Source: Pogona vitticeps (taxonomy: Eukaryota > Chordata > Lepidosauria > Squamata > Agamidae). Taken from it: DNA of 64,000 bases. The notes below the pieces were generated by a model that saw only the letters and a program-made list of their open reading frames with translations, searched no databases and was not told where the DNA came from. Shown here piece by piece: positions 45,961 to 57,103 of the stretch. Position numbers and translations under genes: made by a program. How positions within the stretch are numbered: the first letter of the stretch is position 1; every line of letters starts with the position of its first letter. Location of the stretch: contig NC_135791.1 in assembly GCF_051106095.1 (NCBI RefSeq), positions 8,094,001 to 8,158,000 of the forward strand. The letters run 5' to 3'.

Positions 45961-48900
45961 ATGGCAGTAGATTCTCTTTGGCACCACCAATTTCGGATCG
46001 TGATGCTGGGCGACTCTACCGTGGGAAAATCCTCTCTCCTGAAGCGTTACGCTGAGGGCGTCTTCCTCGATTCCATGGACCAAACCGTAGGTGTGGATTT
46101 TTATGTTCACTTTGTGGAGATTGAGCCTAACCTGCGAATCAAGCTGCAGTTCTGGGATACAGCTGGCCAAGAGCGTTTTAGGTGAGTTCCTGCTGATCAA
46201 GGGTTTATCTACACAATGGTATGGTCTAAAAATGATAAGCAGCATTCCACCAGGAAACTACAAAACTGAGGGTGGACCTCTATGTTTTAGCTATCTTCCA
46301 TATTTTTATCTAGTCCTTTCTCCGACATGTCTTTTGTTTAGAATGGGAACAAAACCCCATAAAATTGAAAAACTTTAGAAAAGAGGCAACACTTCTGGAT
46401 CCAGAAATTAGGGTTAGGTTCCATGCTAGTTGAGAAACAGTAAGGTTCCCCATAGCAACTCAACAAGGCAACAACTGACCCTTTTTTGCTGACATATTAC
46501 ATGACTTCTCTTTGTAAGTCACTGATCCAAGTGTATGTTTTAAGCAATTAACCACATCCTTCATAGATCCAGAACAATCTTGATTAAGGTGCTGTTCAGT
46601 GCTTTCTCTTTTTTAAAAAAAATCAGAATAAAACAGAGCAAAGTCCAAGACCCACATTTCGTTAGCCTCTTCCTGGAGATGAAAAGCAGCATAGTAGTTG
46701 TTGAACATTTATCGAAATGTTCTTTATTTGTTGAAAAAATCCATGTATAAGCAAAACTGTGCTGCTGAACCCCCTGCAATTCAAGGGAGGAGTGTATTTG
46801 TTTCAATGTATTCTGGAAGGCTTTCATGGCCAGGATCTGATGGTTGTTCTGGGTTTTTCAGGCTCTTTGAAGGTTGTTCTCTTTCTGAAGGTTGTTCTTC
46901 CTAACATTTCGCCAGTCTCTGTGGCTGGCCTCTTCAGAGGACAGGAATCAAAACTCTTGTCTGTACTCTGGTGCAATTTGCTTGGATAGTTGAGTATTTA
47001 TAGTTGTGGGATCAGCTTTTGTTCTGTTCAGGAGATTGGGTGATTACGGTGATCAGCGTGTTTTTTTGTTGTGGGTGTATAAGGGGGAGAGATTATCTGT
47101 CACTCTGACTGATAGGTGTTGTTAGCTGGTCTTTTGTGTGTAGTGGAACGTTAGGAAGAACAACCTTCAGAACACGGCCAAAGAGCCCGAAAAACCCACA
47201 ACAACCATGTATTCATTTCATTTAGAGGACATGAATCGACTGCAACCTAGAAACACAGCAACGAGTGACAGTAAATATTGAGCAAATCAAGGGTGAATTC
47301 TGAATTAGGAATAATTTGAGTGTGTCTGGGGAGATGCAAAACATTTTTTTTGCCCTAATGAATATCTGCCTCACCAGTTAAAATCAGCAAAGTGTGACAT
47401 GCAAACATGTGTGCTAGAGCGCATGCTTTGCCTGAAGGGGAAAGGAGGTGCGGAGTTTCACAGCTACCATCTCCAGTTTCTACCTATCGTAATGCTCCTC
47501 AAATCTGTTCCTCCCCTTGAGTCCCTCACTTACAATGCATTCAGGAAATTCGACCTCTTATTTCTGGCACCACAGAAAGATTAAATGCAGATCAGTAGCA
47601 AATGGATTTTCTGAATCCTATTTCTGGGAAGGGAGAATTGCGTTAATACACAGCCAGTAAATTGCATTAACACCCAGAATTAAAACGCAGCTAATTCCTC
47701 TCCCTGTTTTGTTGTTGTTCTGGTTACCGTATTTCTGAGCTGTGAGATGGAGTGTCATAAGCTAACAAAGTAAATTGTTAAGCTTCAAAAAATGGGGACA
47801 ACTCACTCCCAAATAATTGATTAAATTTAACATATCAGGCAAAAACAAAGAAAAATAATAATAACAAAAGAGAATAAAGAAAGTTGTGGCACCTTAAAGT
47901 CTAACTGTTATATTTTAATGTGAGCTTTCGTGGCCACATCCACTTCCTCAGACAACTGATTACGTTTACAGTATGTCGTTCATTCCAAACGAAGACTCAG
48001 TCGTTGGCCAGTCGTGGCAGGAGGAGGGGGCAACAGCTAGCCGCTGCTGAATTAAAAGCTGCCAACAGAGAAAGGCTGGTTATGGCTGTTCTCTCTCCAT
48101 CTGGCAGCTTTTGGAATTTCCTGGCAAAACACCAGCAGGGATGGTGGAAAGGATGAAGGGGGAAAAAAGAAAGAACGTTGGCACCTTGTTTCCTGCAATT
48201 TATCAAAGTGTGGTAGAGACATCCTGGCTTCTCAGAAAAACAAGATTTCACTGGCTGATAATGGATTAAATGGGGATCGGCTCCTCTGTTTCCTACCGTT
48301 TCTTCTAAAAACATGGCAGCTTGAGATTAAATATATTTGTTGTTTAGTCGTGTCCGATGTGACAAACCCAGACCTACTGGGATCTGCCACACGTTAACTA
48401 AGCTGCCACCAACCATTCCCTGTAAGAAGTCACACAGACCAGGGATGGATTTTTAACAAATAAAAGAATAAGGTTTATTTAAATACACACAGGGAAAAAT
48501 AAAATGATTAGGTGAATAAGATATAGTAACGTGGCTTAGTCTCATTCATACATGCATACAGTTTGGTTCACACAGAACCCTTAACTTGAAGCACAGACCC
48601 TGAACCTATCAGTTCTGGCTAACCAACAGACACCTGAACCTATCAGGTTGGTACCCTGACACACAGTAGTACCCTGTCTGACACACAGACTCCCACACCA
48701 GCTTCTTCTTCCCAGCTGCTGCTTCGTCACAACCCAGTGTCTCTCAGTGTCTCCTAGTATCTCTTTCTCACCACACAGGCTTCACATTTATATACAGTAC
48801 AGCCCCTCCTCCTGATGTCCCGCCTTCCACTCCCCATAGGATGGAACTTTCCCTCCAAACCCATGACAGACAGGTAACATCAGTGCTGTATGTAACACCT

Positions 48901-51900
48901 CCCCTCTTTATAAGTTGTTTTGTAGGGGGAAAGCTAAGGTGCTTTTCACCAAAAAAACAACCTGAATAAAATACACAACAACAGTTATACATACCATATT
49001 ATACTTACTCATACTTACATTCTAAGTTAAACCATAGCAAATAGGCATTTAAACATTTACCATATACATTACATCAATTTACCTTTATTCATACAAACCA
49101 AATTCAAAACCAGGTACATTTAACTTTTTGTCATCATTATATACACATAGTCCATGTTCTTTCGCCGTCTTCATTCTTCAGGTCTTCTTGATAAGGCGTC
49201 AGCAACACAGTTCACTGACCCTCTGACCACCTTCACTTCAAAGTCATAGTCCTGTAGGTTTAAAGCCCACCTCATAAGTTTGCTATTGTGGGTTTTCATT
49301 GTCTTTAACCATTGCAATGGTGAATGGTCAGTACACAGAATAAAATGTCTTCCCCAGATGTAAGGCTTGGCCTTCTGGATCGCGTAGACTATGGCCAAAC
49401 ACTCCTTCTCCACGGTTGCCAAATGTCTCTCACCTTTTTGAAGTTTCCTACTCAGGTAGGACACTGGATGCTGGTCACCATTCTCATCCTCCTGGCACAG
49501 AACTGCTCCTACCCCGCTGTTAGACGCATCGGTGTAGATGATGAACTCCCGGTCGAAGTCTGGAGCACGCAGCACAGGATAGTTGATTAACGCCTCCTTC
49601 AACCTCTGGAACGCCGCCTCACAGTCGCTGGTCCACGGGATGCGGTCATCAGCCTTCTTCCTCGTCAGATCGGTCAGCGGAGCCGCAATCTCGCTAAACC
49701 TCGGGATGAACTTTCTGTAGTAGCCCACCAACCCAAGAAATGATTTGACTTTTTTCTTGGTGTTGGGTCTAGGCCAATCACGAACAGCTTCTATTTTGGC
49801 CTCCAGGGGTTTTATCACTCCTCCCCCTACCATGTGACCCAAGTATTTTATTTCTGGGCTACCCAGCTGACACTTGCTGGCCTTTACTGTTAGCCCTGCT
49901 GCACTTAACCTCTGCAGCACTAACTCCAGGTGTATCAGGTGATCTTCCCAGGTATTACTGAAGATCCCTATGTCGTCAATATAGGCCACTGTAAAGTCAC
50001 TGAGCCCTGCCAAGGTCTGGTCCATCAGCCTTTGGAATGTGGCTGGTGCATTTCTGAGACCAAAGCTCAGGACTCGAAACTCATAGAGACCAAAAGGGCT
50101 GCAAAAGGCAGTCTTTTCTTGATCCCTGGGATCAATTCTTAATTGCCAATATCCCTTTACCAGGTCCAATGATGAGATGAACCGACAACCCCCTATGGTT
50201 TCAATCAGGTTGTCTAGCCTGGGCATTGGGTAGGCATCAGGAGTGGTTACACGGTTTAATTTCCTGTAATCAACACAAAACCTAATGCTCCCATCAGGCT
50301 TGTCCACAAGGACTATCGGAGAGGACCAAGGACTAGAAGAGGGGACGATTATGTTCTCCCTCAGCATTTCGTCCAGCTCCTTCCGCACCTTGTCCCTATA
50401 GGGTCCCGTTACTCGGTATGGGGATACTGCCTGCGGGGGTGCATCCCCTGTGTGGATCCGATGCATCACTCCCTTCACTATCCCCGGCTTGTTGGAAAAC
50501 ACCTGTTGATATTTACTAAGCAGCATTTTTAGTTCTTGCTGCTGGTCTTGGGTGAGTGCAGGACTGATCTTTACCTCCTCTGGGTTGTATTTTACTTCCC
50601 CTCTACCCTCCCAGAAGGGTAATTCAGCTTCCTCACTCTCAGCTGCTTTTATCGCGAATAAAACCCTCTGTTCCCCTCTGTAGTAGGGTTTCAGGGCATT
50701 CACATGAACCACCCTCCTTGCTTGGTTCTCCTCCTGCTCTATTAGGTAGTTCAGGTCTGACATCTTGGAAATGACCCTATATGGTCCTGCCCATTTGAGC
50801 TGCAGTTTGTTCTCCCTGCAGGGCCTAAGCCAAAGCACTTCCTCCCCTGGGTCAAAGTGCCTCTCTCTAGCTTTGTGGTCATACCATGTTTTCTGTCTGA
50901 TCTTCTGAGCTTGCAGGTTTTCTTCTGCCAGCTCTAGATTTCTCTTTAGGTCATTCATCAAGGTGTCTATGTATGTCACTACGTCTTGTGGGTCATCCTG
51001 GGTGATCTGCTCCCAATTTTGTTTGAACAAATCAAGGGGCCCTTTCACCCCTAAGTGTGCAGCAACCATGTCAGAGTGACCCCTTTGTAAGATCATGGGG
51101 CGATACTTTTCAGGTACCACCAGCTGACTTCTGATCCCATCTCCCCCTTTTGAGATATTCCTCAGGGTTTCTCTATATAAAATCCCCTTTTTCTCCAGAA
51201 ATCTCACTGGGGTTTCAGGTGTTAGCTGGGCGTCAGTCACCTGTTCAAAACACTTTTGGAGAGTGGCGTCTGCCTTTTGCTCCTGTCCAAATCTGCTGTC
51301 TGTGGTTAAGGTTTCCACCACAGCTTCTGAACTCCCCTCTGCTTCCGTCTCTGGCTCATCATTACCCCCCTGAACTGTCCCTGTGGTGGCTTGTGAGCGT
51401 GTAATCACTAGCACCCGTTTCACATGTTCAGCCAGGTCATTTCCCACGAGCACGGCTGCTGGCAGAGTCGATGAAATCGCTAGCCGCCAATCTCCCCTCC
51501 AGCCTTGAAAGTTGACAGGTACCTCTGCTACTGGCAGAGAGATTACCTGCCCCTCAATCCCTGCCACCTTCATGCTCTCATTTGGGATTATAAACTCCCG
51601 AGGAATAATATCTGGATGGCACAGGGTTACCTGGGAACAAGTGTCCCGCAGCCCCCTATACTGACGGTCAAGTATTCCTACGTCCACCCCAGCTGTCTCA
51701 AACAACTGAGAATCTGTTTTTACCAGCAAGCAGCGCTTTACCTCTATAAGAGGACCATTTTCCTCAGCCTGATCAGCAGAGGTAGCTGTTCCAGACTGAG
51801 TAGCCATGGCAACAGGCTCCCTCAGTGACACTGAGCCTTGCTCTTTCTGGACACAGAACACAGCTTTTGGCTTGGTCCCACTAGAATTCTGAGGCACCAT

Positions 51901-54900
51901 TCCTTTTAGCTGCTTTAATTTCTCACACTCTGAGATTAGATGACCCTTTCCCTGACAGAAATAACATTTTCTGGTGTATTTTGATTCTCTCTCATCTTGT
52001 TTTGGTTTTCCCTCCAAAATCTGAGGTCTTAGTTTCATGTCTGAGGGCTTCCCTTCACCATGGGCCCCTCCCCCTTGCTGGCTTTTCCCTGGTCCCTGAG
52101 AGTACTTGCTGTAGGTTTCTTTGGGTTTACCTACAGATTTTCCCTCACCCAAGGGCTTTCTTATTTGAGAAATAAAATCTGCGATCTCTGCGGCTGCTGC
52201 CACAGATTTCGGTTTCCTTTCCCTCACCTGGAATTTCAATTCCCCCTGCAGGACTGAATAGAACTGTTCCAGTGCTATCAAGTCTTTAAGCTGCTCATAG
52301 GTCTCTGTTCCCTCCTGCGATAGCCATTTCTCAAGCAGCCTCACCAATTGGGCCCCCACTTGGGTAAAAGTCTGTTCTGGTTTTTTGGTGAGGGACCTGA
52401 ATCTTTGTCTCAGCTGCTCTGCATTTATCCCATGTCTGGCAAACACCAGTTTTTTAAACTCTGCAAAATCTTTCATCAGTTCCTCAGGCATCTCGGCATA
52501 GACCTCAGCCAGGCTACCACTGATTAAAGATCGCATGATGGTCATCTTCTCAGTTTCCCTCACTGAGAAGTCCACAAACGCTCTTTCCACTAGGGAAAAG
52601 AACACCTCAGGACAATCTCCCTTGTGGTACACAGGGAATTTCTTCAGGTCAGCTTTAGACAATTGGCCTCCCTCAGAATCCCTATTGTTATTATTGTTCT
52701 GGTTCATCATTTCCAATTTTCTTAATTCAAACGCCATTCTTTCTTTTTCCAGAGCAATTTTCTCTCTCTCCATTCTTTCTTCCCTCTCCATTCTCTCTCT
52801 CTCTCTCTCTAATTCAAATTGCCGCTGTTTCTCCCTTTCCCTTTCTTCTCTTTCCCTTTCCTCCATTTCAAATTGCCTCATCCTCAGTTCATGCTGTTGG
52901 GCTATGAGCAATTTTCTAAGTTCTGGGTTCTGCTCTCCTGTGCTGTCACCCTGCACTGAGCCAAATTCATCCTCAGAACCTTGGTCAATCTGGGGGTCTT
53001 TCACATCACTCATGTCGGCCATCTGGCTTCGAGTCAAGGGCATAATCCCCCCTCAGAACAGGCTGCTTTAAAAGTCAAGCCTCAAAATAAAACGACCACT
53101 TTTTTCCTTCTTGCCTCAGAACCAGCTCTCCCTAGAGATTGCTGCTGTTCTTCAGCACTAACTTGCAACAGTATCGAGTCAGAGCCTACCCCCCTCTGCT
53201 GGGCCTCTCAGCTGGCAAGCTAGCTCACTGTTACTACGCAGTTTTGCCTCAGCTTTTTCCCGCCAAAACTAGGCTGCCTCAGAGCACCTTAATCTAAGTC
53301 TCCCCAGTTGGCACGTTCTTCCACTAGTGCACCTCCCCGTGAGGTACACCTAGAAGATTACCTACGCGCCTCAGACTGTCCCTGACTAGACCCCCCTTGC
53401 TCTGGGCACACTTGCCAAGGCTTTGCTGGACCACTGGACAACTGGACCAGTCGTATCCCACACGCTGGACACCAATCAATGTGACAAACCCAGACCTACT
53501 GGGATCTGCCACACGTTAACTAAGCTGCCACCAACCATTCCCTGTAAGAAGTCACACAGACCAGGGATGGATTTTTAACAAATAAAAGAATAAGGTTTAT
53601 TTAAATACACACAGGGAAAAATAAAATGATTAGGTGAATAAGATATAGTAACGTGGCTTAGTCTCATTCATACATGCATACAGTTTGGTTCACACAGAAC
53701 CCTTAACTTGAAGCACAGACCCTGAACCTATCAGTTCTGGCTAACCAACAGACACCTGAACCTATCAGGTTGGTACCCTGACACACAGTAGTACCCTGTC
53801 TGACACACAGACTCCCACACCAGCTTCTTCTTCCCAGCTGCTGCTTCGTCACTACCCAGTGTCTCTCAGTGTCTCCTAGTATCTCTTTCTCACCACACAG
53901 GCTTCACATTTATATACAGTACAGCCCCTCCTCCTGATGTCCCGCCTTCCACTCCCCATAGGATGGAACTTTCCCTCCAAACCCATGACAGACAGGTAAC
54001 ATCAGTGCTGTATGTAACATCCGACTCTTCATGGCCCCATGGACCAGAGCACGCCAGGCCCTCCTATCTTCCACTGCCTTCCGGAGTTGGGTCACATTCA
54101 TGTTGGTAGCTTTGACGACACTGTCCAGCCATCTCGTCCTCTGTTGTTCCTTTCTCTTCTTGACTTCACACTTTCCCAACATCAGGGGCTTTTCCAGGGA
54201 ATCTTCTCTTCTCATTAAATGGCCAAAGTATTGGAGCCTCAGCTTCAGGATCTGTCCTTTCATGTCTGAGGGCTTCCCTTCACCATGGGCCCCTCCCCCT
54301 TGCTGTGAGCACTCAGGGTTGATTTCCTTTAGAATTGATAGGTTTGTTCTCCTTGCAGTCCAGGGGACTCTCAAGAGCCTCCTCCAGCACCATAATTCAA
54401 AAGCATCAATTCTTTGGCGGTCTGCTTTCTTTATGGTCCAGCTCTCACTTCCATACAACACTACAGGAAAAACCATAGCTTTGACTATTCGGACTTTTGT
54501 TGGCAAGGTGATGTCTCTGCTTTTTAAGATGCTGTCAAGGTTTGTCATCGCTGATTAAATATATATTAATATTGAAAATATTATAATTCATTAAGTGGTA
54601 GTATGAATTTCACTTCTCATGATGCCTCGGTCTATGCTCACCAGTTTATTTCATGTACATGATCCAAGTGAAAATAGGTATTTTTGATAATATATATATA
54701 TATATTTTCTTGTGACTTAGGTCAGTGACCCGCTCTTATTATCGGAACTCTGCCGGAGGAGTGCTGGTGTTTGACCTCACAAACCGAGCATCCTTTGAAA
54801 ATATCAAGAACTGGCACCAGGACGTGATAGATACAGTGAAGCCCCAACCTGTGGTGTTCCTACTCATTGGTCACAAAAGTGACCTGGAGGCGGAACGGAA

Positions 54901-55144
54901 GGTTGGGCAAAAAGAGGCGGAGAAACTGGCCAATTCGCTGTCGGCAAAGTACATCGAAACGTCAGCTAAGAGCAACAGGAATGTGAAAGAAGCTTTCCAG
55001 ACATTAACCTTGGGAATCTATGAATCCCTGAAAAGCCGGAAAATGTGGCCTGATGAACATTGGGATGGGATCAAAAGCAAGAGGCCACTCATCGCCCAGC
55101 CTGAAGTGCCGGCACAGGGAAAGACAAATAAATGCTGGTGCTAG
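45961..55144 (+). CDS. RAB42: RAB42, Rab-family small GTPase, two coding exons
   Basis: Exon 1 is 45961-46181 (221 nt) and exon 2 is 54721-55144 (424 nt). They join as AG|G with GTGAGT and TTAG sites to give 214 residues. An in-frame TGA lies immediately before the ATG, which fixes the start. GTPase motifs are complete: GDSTVGKSS (P-loop), the switch I threonine in DQTVGVDFY, WDTAGQERF (switch II), GHKSD (the H-K-S-D variant shared by RAB39 and RAB42) and ETSAK. The C-terminal CWC is the double-cysteine prenylation signal. Placement next to TAF12 supports RAB42 over RAB39, as in mammals. The protein would cycle between GDP and GTP on vesicle membranes. The 8.5-kb intron is filled with repeats. 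Confidence 0.93.
46830..47215 (-). repeat. Palindromic repeat with hammerhead-like core (Penelope-like remnant)
   Basis: The ends are inverted copies: GGTTGTTCTGGGTTTTTCAG on the left and GAAAAACCCACAACAACC on the right. On the minus strand at 46945-46900 the sequence has CTGAAGAG, a GCCAG...CTGGC stem and GAAA, the layout of a hammerhead ribozyme core with a CTGAAGA variant of CTGATGA. Hammerhead motifs are known in the terminal repeats of Penelope-like elements. No coding sequence is left. Confidence 0.55.
47880..47960 (-). repeat. Second hammerhead-like repeat end
   Basis: On the minus strand, 47952-47920 reads CTGAGGAA, then GTGG...CCAC as a stem, then GAAA. This is one base from the CTGATGA consensus, with a pairable stem II. 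The adjacent TTAAGGTGCCACAAC is a frequent repeat end; a related piece (TTTAAGGTGCCACATG) occurs near 6625. Confidence 0.5.
48358..48897 (-). repeat. 3' LTR of the Gmr1-type element
   Basis: 540 bp, direct repeat of 53480-54019 with one difference noticed by eye. It lies on the left because the element is on the minus strand. Confidence 0.9.
49171..53043 (-). CDS. Gag-pol frame of the Gmr1-type element (fossil)
   Basis: A frame of 1290 codons runs from MPLTRSQMADMSD to the end of RNase H. Gag has a long Arg/Glu-rich coiled coil (about residues 50-110) and a zinc knuckle CYFCQGKGHLISEC near 359. A protease-like region follows. Integrase-type parts come next (zinc-binding-like segment near 658, C-terminal DPGEEVLWLRP near 730). 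They are followed by reverse transcriptase (RFCVDYRKLNRVT, YIDDIG near 1021) and RNase H (TDASNSGVGAVL near 1171). Integrase before reverse transcriptase with gypsy-type reverse transcriptase is the mark of the Gmr1 group. It should be read as a fossil. Confidence 0.85.
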   Translation of the reverse strand: MPLTRSQMADMSDVKDPQIDQGSEDEFGSVQGDSTGEQNPELRKLLIAQQHELRMRQFEMEEREREEREREKQRQFELERERERMEREERMEREKIALEKERMAFELRKLEMMNQNNNNNRDSEGGQLSKADLKKFPVYHKGDCPEVFFSLVERAFVDFSVRETEKMTIMRSLISGSLAEVYAEMPEELMKDFAEFKKLVFARHGINAEQLRQRFRSLTKKPEQTFTQVGAQLVRLLEKWLSQEGTETYEQLKDLIALEQFYSVLQGELKFQVRERKPKSVAAAAEIADFISQIRKPLGEGKSVGKPKETYSKYSQGPGKSQQGGGAHGEGKPSDMKLRPQILEGKPKQDERESKYTRKCYFCQGKGHLISECEKLKQLKGMVPQNSSGTKPKAVFCVQKEQGSVSLREPVAMATQSGTATSADQAEENGPLIEVKRCLLVKTDSQLFETAGVDVGILDRQYRGLRDTCSQVTLCHPDIIPREFIIPNESMKVAGIEGQVISLPVAEVPVNFQGWRGDWRLAISSTLPAAVLVGNDLAEHVKRVLVITRSQATTGTVQGGNDEPETEAEGSSEAVVETLTTDSRFGQEQKADATLQKCFEQVTDAQLTPETPVRFLEKKGILYRETLRNISKGGDGIRSQLVVPEKYRPMILQRGHSDMVAAHLGVKGPLDLFKQNWEQITQDDPQDVVTYIDTLMNDLKRNLELAEENLQAQKIRQKTWYDHKARERHFDPGEEVLWLRPCRENKLQLKWAGPYRVISKMSDLNYLIEQEENQARRVVHVNALKPYYRGEQRVLFAIKAAESEEAELPFWEGRGEVKYNPEEVKISPALTQDQQQELKMLLSKYQQVFSNKPGIVKGVMHRIHTGDAPPQAVSPYRVTGPYRDKVRKELDEMLRENIIVPSSSPWSSPIVLVDKPDGSIRFCVDYRKLNRVTTPDAYPMPRLDNLIETIGGCRFISSLDLVKGYWQLRIDPRDQEKTAFCSPFGLYEFRVLSFGLRNAPATFQRLMDQTLAGLSDFTVAYIDDIGIFSNTWEDHLIHLELVLQRLSAAGLTVKASKCQLGSPEIKYLGHMVGGGVIKPLEAKIEAVRDWPRPNTKKKVKSFLGLVGYYRKFIPRFSEIAAPLTDLTRKKADDRIPWTSDCEAAFQRLKEALINYPVLRAPDFDREFIIYTDASNSGVGAVLCQEDENGDQHPVSYLSRKLQKGERHLATVEKECLAIVYAIQKAKPYIWGRHFILCTDHSPLQWLKTMKTHNSKLMRWALNLQDYDFEVKVVRGSVNCVADALSRRPEE
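53480..54019 (-). repeat. 5' LTR of the Gmr1-type element
   Basis: 540 bp, direct repeat of 48358-48897. The minus-strand primer-site-like stretch TGGTGTCCAGCGTGTGGGAT begins just inside it. Confidence 0.9.
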
Positions 55145-55514
55145 CAGAAGGCAGCTTAACGGACAGTATCAGGCTGATTGAGGGATTTTTAAATACTCAG
55201 GGAGAACTTCTTTCCTTCTCTCTCGGATGCTCGGTCTCCATTTGGCCATAACAAAGAGCTGCTTTCAGGATAATGGGAGGTCAGCAAAGAGATGCTGTGA
55301 GTAGAATCAGGGTTGAAGATAGTTGTATCGATTAATTTCCTTGGGATGCCCTCAGCTTCCCCCCCCCCCAAAAAGCCTGCATCAACTTCCTCCATCATTT
55401 TTGTTGTTTTGATATTGTATTCCTAGATCTATCAGAACCTGACAAGGATACCTCTATACTTTTTCTAGCTTGCATTCACTTGTTGAATGTGTTACACTTT
55501 TTATTTTAAAATGT

Positions 55515-55520
55515 AATAAA
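55515..55520 (+). terminator. RAB42 polyadenylation signal
   Basis: AATAAA lies 371 bp after the RAB42 stop codon, and the sequence after it is T-rich. It is the first canonical signal downstream of the gene. The cleavage site itself is not determined. Confidence 0.6.
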
Positions 55521-56966
55521 TTTTCATTCCTTAAATATAACTCCGTCTGTTCGTGCATTCTGCTTGGTTCACCTCCCAGAGCGTGCCGGTTAAGGAGAGC
55601 TTAATCGCAAGCCCTAGGCTGGGACTATTTCTGTCTTCCTTTGTTGTGTATTGACCCTCAGTAGAATCCTTCCCATCTCTTGGAGAAGAAGGAGCTTGAA
55701 GGAGGGAGGGGTAGTTGCAGCTATAAATTGTTTTTAAAGTACCAAGTAAGCTGCTCTGTCTTTTTTTCATACAAGTTGGCTGAGGATAGAAGCTTTACAT
55801 CTTTATAGGATGTTATACCGGCACAAATTTTGCTTCTTCAGTGCTCATCCAGCATTTAGGACAGTAAACCTTAACCCATCCACTGCCCTGTGATTCTTCC
55901 TTCTAAAACCACGGGAATGCACAATTCTACTGGCAATTACTGTTGCACCTAATGGTCACTTCTATGTATACCATGGGTCTCTGGAAACATTTGTGGTGCG
56001 GACCTGCTCAATGTGAAGTTTAACTTTATATCAGGCATACTGTGCCTTTTCTTTACTTATCCTTAATCCTGCTACCACCTATTATATGGGAATCAATACG
56101 AATACAAACCTCCAGAGAATATATGGACCCAACACAATGTTCCTTGCTCCCATTGGCCTACTATATGAATTGTGAATATTCAATTCTTCTTTGGCCAATG
56201 GATCCGAAAACTGGCATGTGTTTTATCATATCAATAAAAATTGACATGTGATGCAACAAAGTCCAAGGTTAAGCAATACCTTTACTGGAAAACTAAAATG
56301 TTACAAACAAGATGAGTTTTTGGATGTTCCAGGGCACATCAGGCAGACAATATGAAACTTACCCATCTGTAATAACCTTGGACATAATGGCACAGTGTTT
56401 CAACTCAGTCTTAAACTCACATTTTATACCACCTTTGTCAGGGAGAGAGTTCTGGAGATCTCAAAGATTTGCCTTATTTGTAACCTTTTAGTGATCCAAT
56501 AATCATTACATTACACTGAGAATTAATCTGTTTCTGAAGAAATAAAACTTAATGCCTTTAATACCTATCATGTTCCCCCCCCCCGCCAATCTCCTAGTAA
56601 GATGCACACTTCAGGTTTTACATATAGGTAGGTTCAGACTATAAGATATCTACTACGTATCAGGGCTTTGCATATTGTTGAAAAAATTCTGCAAGACCAC
56701 CTGAATTCTGTAACCTGTCATTATTTCCCCTTTCTACATTTATGGGGAAATAGAAAGAAACAACAATTTAAAAAAAAAACATTTGGTTTATGAATGTGAG
56801 ATATTGTGCTTCTGTGCCCATGATTCAAAAGCCAGGGAGTGGCCCAAGACTGCCGCAAAATATTATGCCTGTGCTGCCAGCAGGAAAAAGGATGCCAAGC
56901 TTTACATAGCAAAGGGGGGCCTGAATGTTGATGCAAACACCAATGGCAAGTCCAGATGGTCTACAG
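55521..56966. other. Intergenic between RAB42 and TAF12
   Basis: No gene or named repeat recognised apart from the MITE that starts at 56967. The stretch is AT-rich, with a short C run near 56576. Confidence 0.4.
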
Positions 56967-57103
56967 AAGTGGTTCCCAACCCTGGGTCCCCAGATGGTTC
57001 TTGGACAAAAACTATCAGAAGCCTTCACCACTAGGTGTGACAGCCAGGATTTCTGGGAGTTGTAGTCCCAAACCATTTGGGAACCCAAGGTTGGGGATCC
57101 CTG
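56967..57103. mobile_element. hAT MITE, 137 bp
   Basis: The ends read AAGTGGTTCCCAACCCTGGG and CCAAGGTTGGGGATCCCTG. An eight-base duplication, gtctacag, lies at 56959-56966 and 57104-57111. It is related in sequence to the copies at 44272 and 61825. Confidence 0.85.

Larger units (their letters stand above)
46182..48324. other. RAB42 intron, left part
   Basis: No gene. It contains the two hammerhead-like repeats at 46830-47215 and 47880-47960. The remainder is AT-rich unique-looking sequence. Confidence 0.5.
48358..54019 (-). mobile_element. Gmr1-type Ty3/gypsy LTR retrotransposon, young (fossil)
   Basis: Two direct 540-bp LTRs (48358-48897 and 53480-54019) start TG and end CA, and a five-base duplication, tccga, flanks them at 48353-48357 and 54020-54024. 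A purine-rich tract (AAAGAGGGGAGG, minus strand) adjoins the left LTR. A TGG-starting primer-site-like stretch lies five bases inside the right LTR, so the element reads right to left. I found one difference between the LTRs, so it is young, probably no more than a few million years. The long gag-pol frame is open but the element looks broken, about one break, and is probably not autonomous. Confidence 0.88.
48337..54552 (-). mobile_element. 5'-truncated BovB copy entered by an LTR element
   Basis: The BovB 3' end begins at 48337, is interrupted after 48357, resumes at 54025 and ends at 54552. A 12-bp duplication, gattaaatatat, flanks the whole at 48325-48336 and 54553-54564. Coding similarity (FELWCWRRLLRVPWTARRTN) is good. 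A foreign 48-bp stretch lies at 54258-54305, matching the neighbouring LTR element. It sits in the RAB42 intron in opposite orientation to the gene. Confidence 0.88.
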
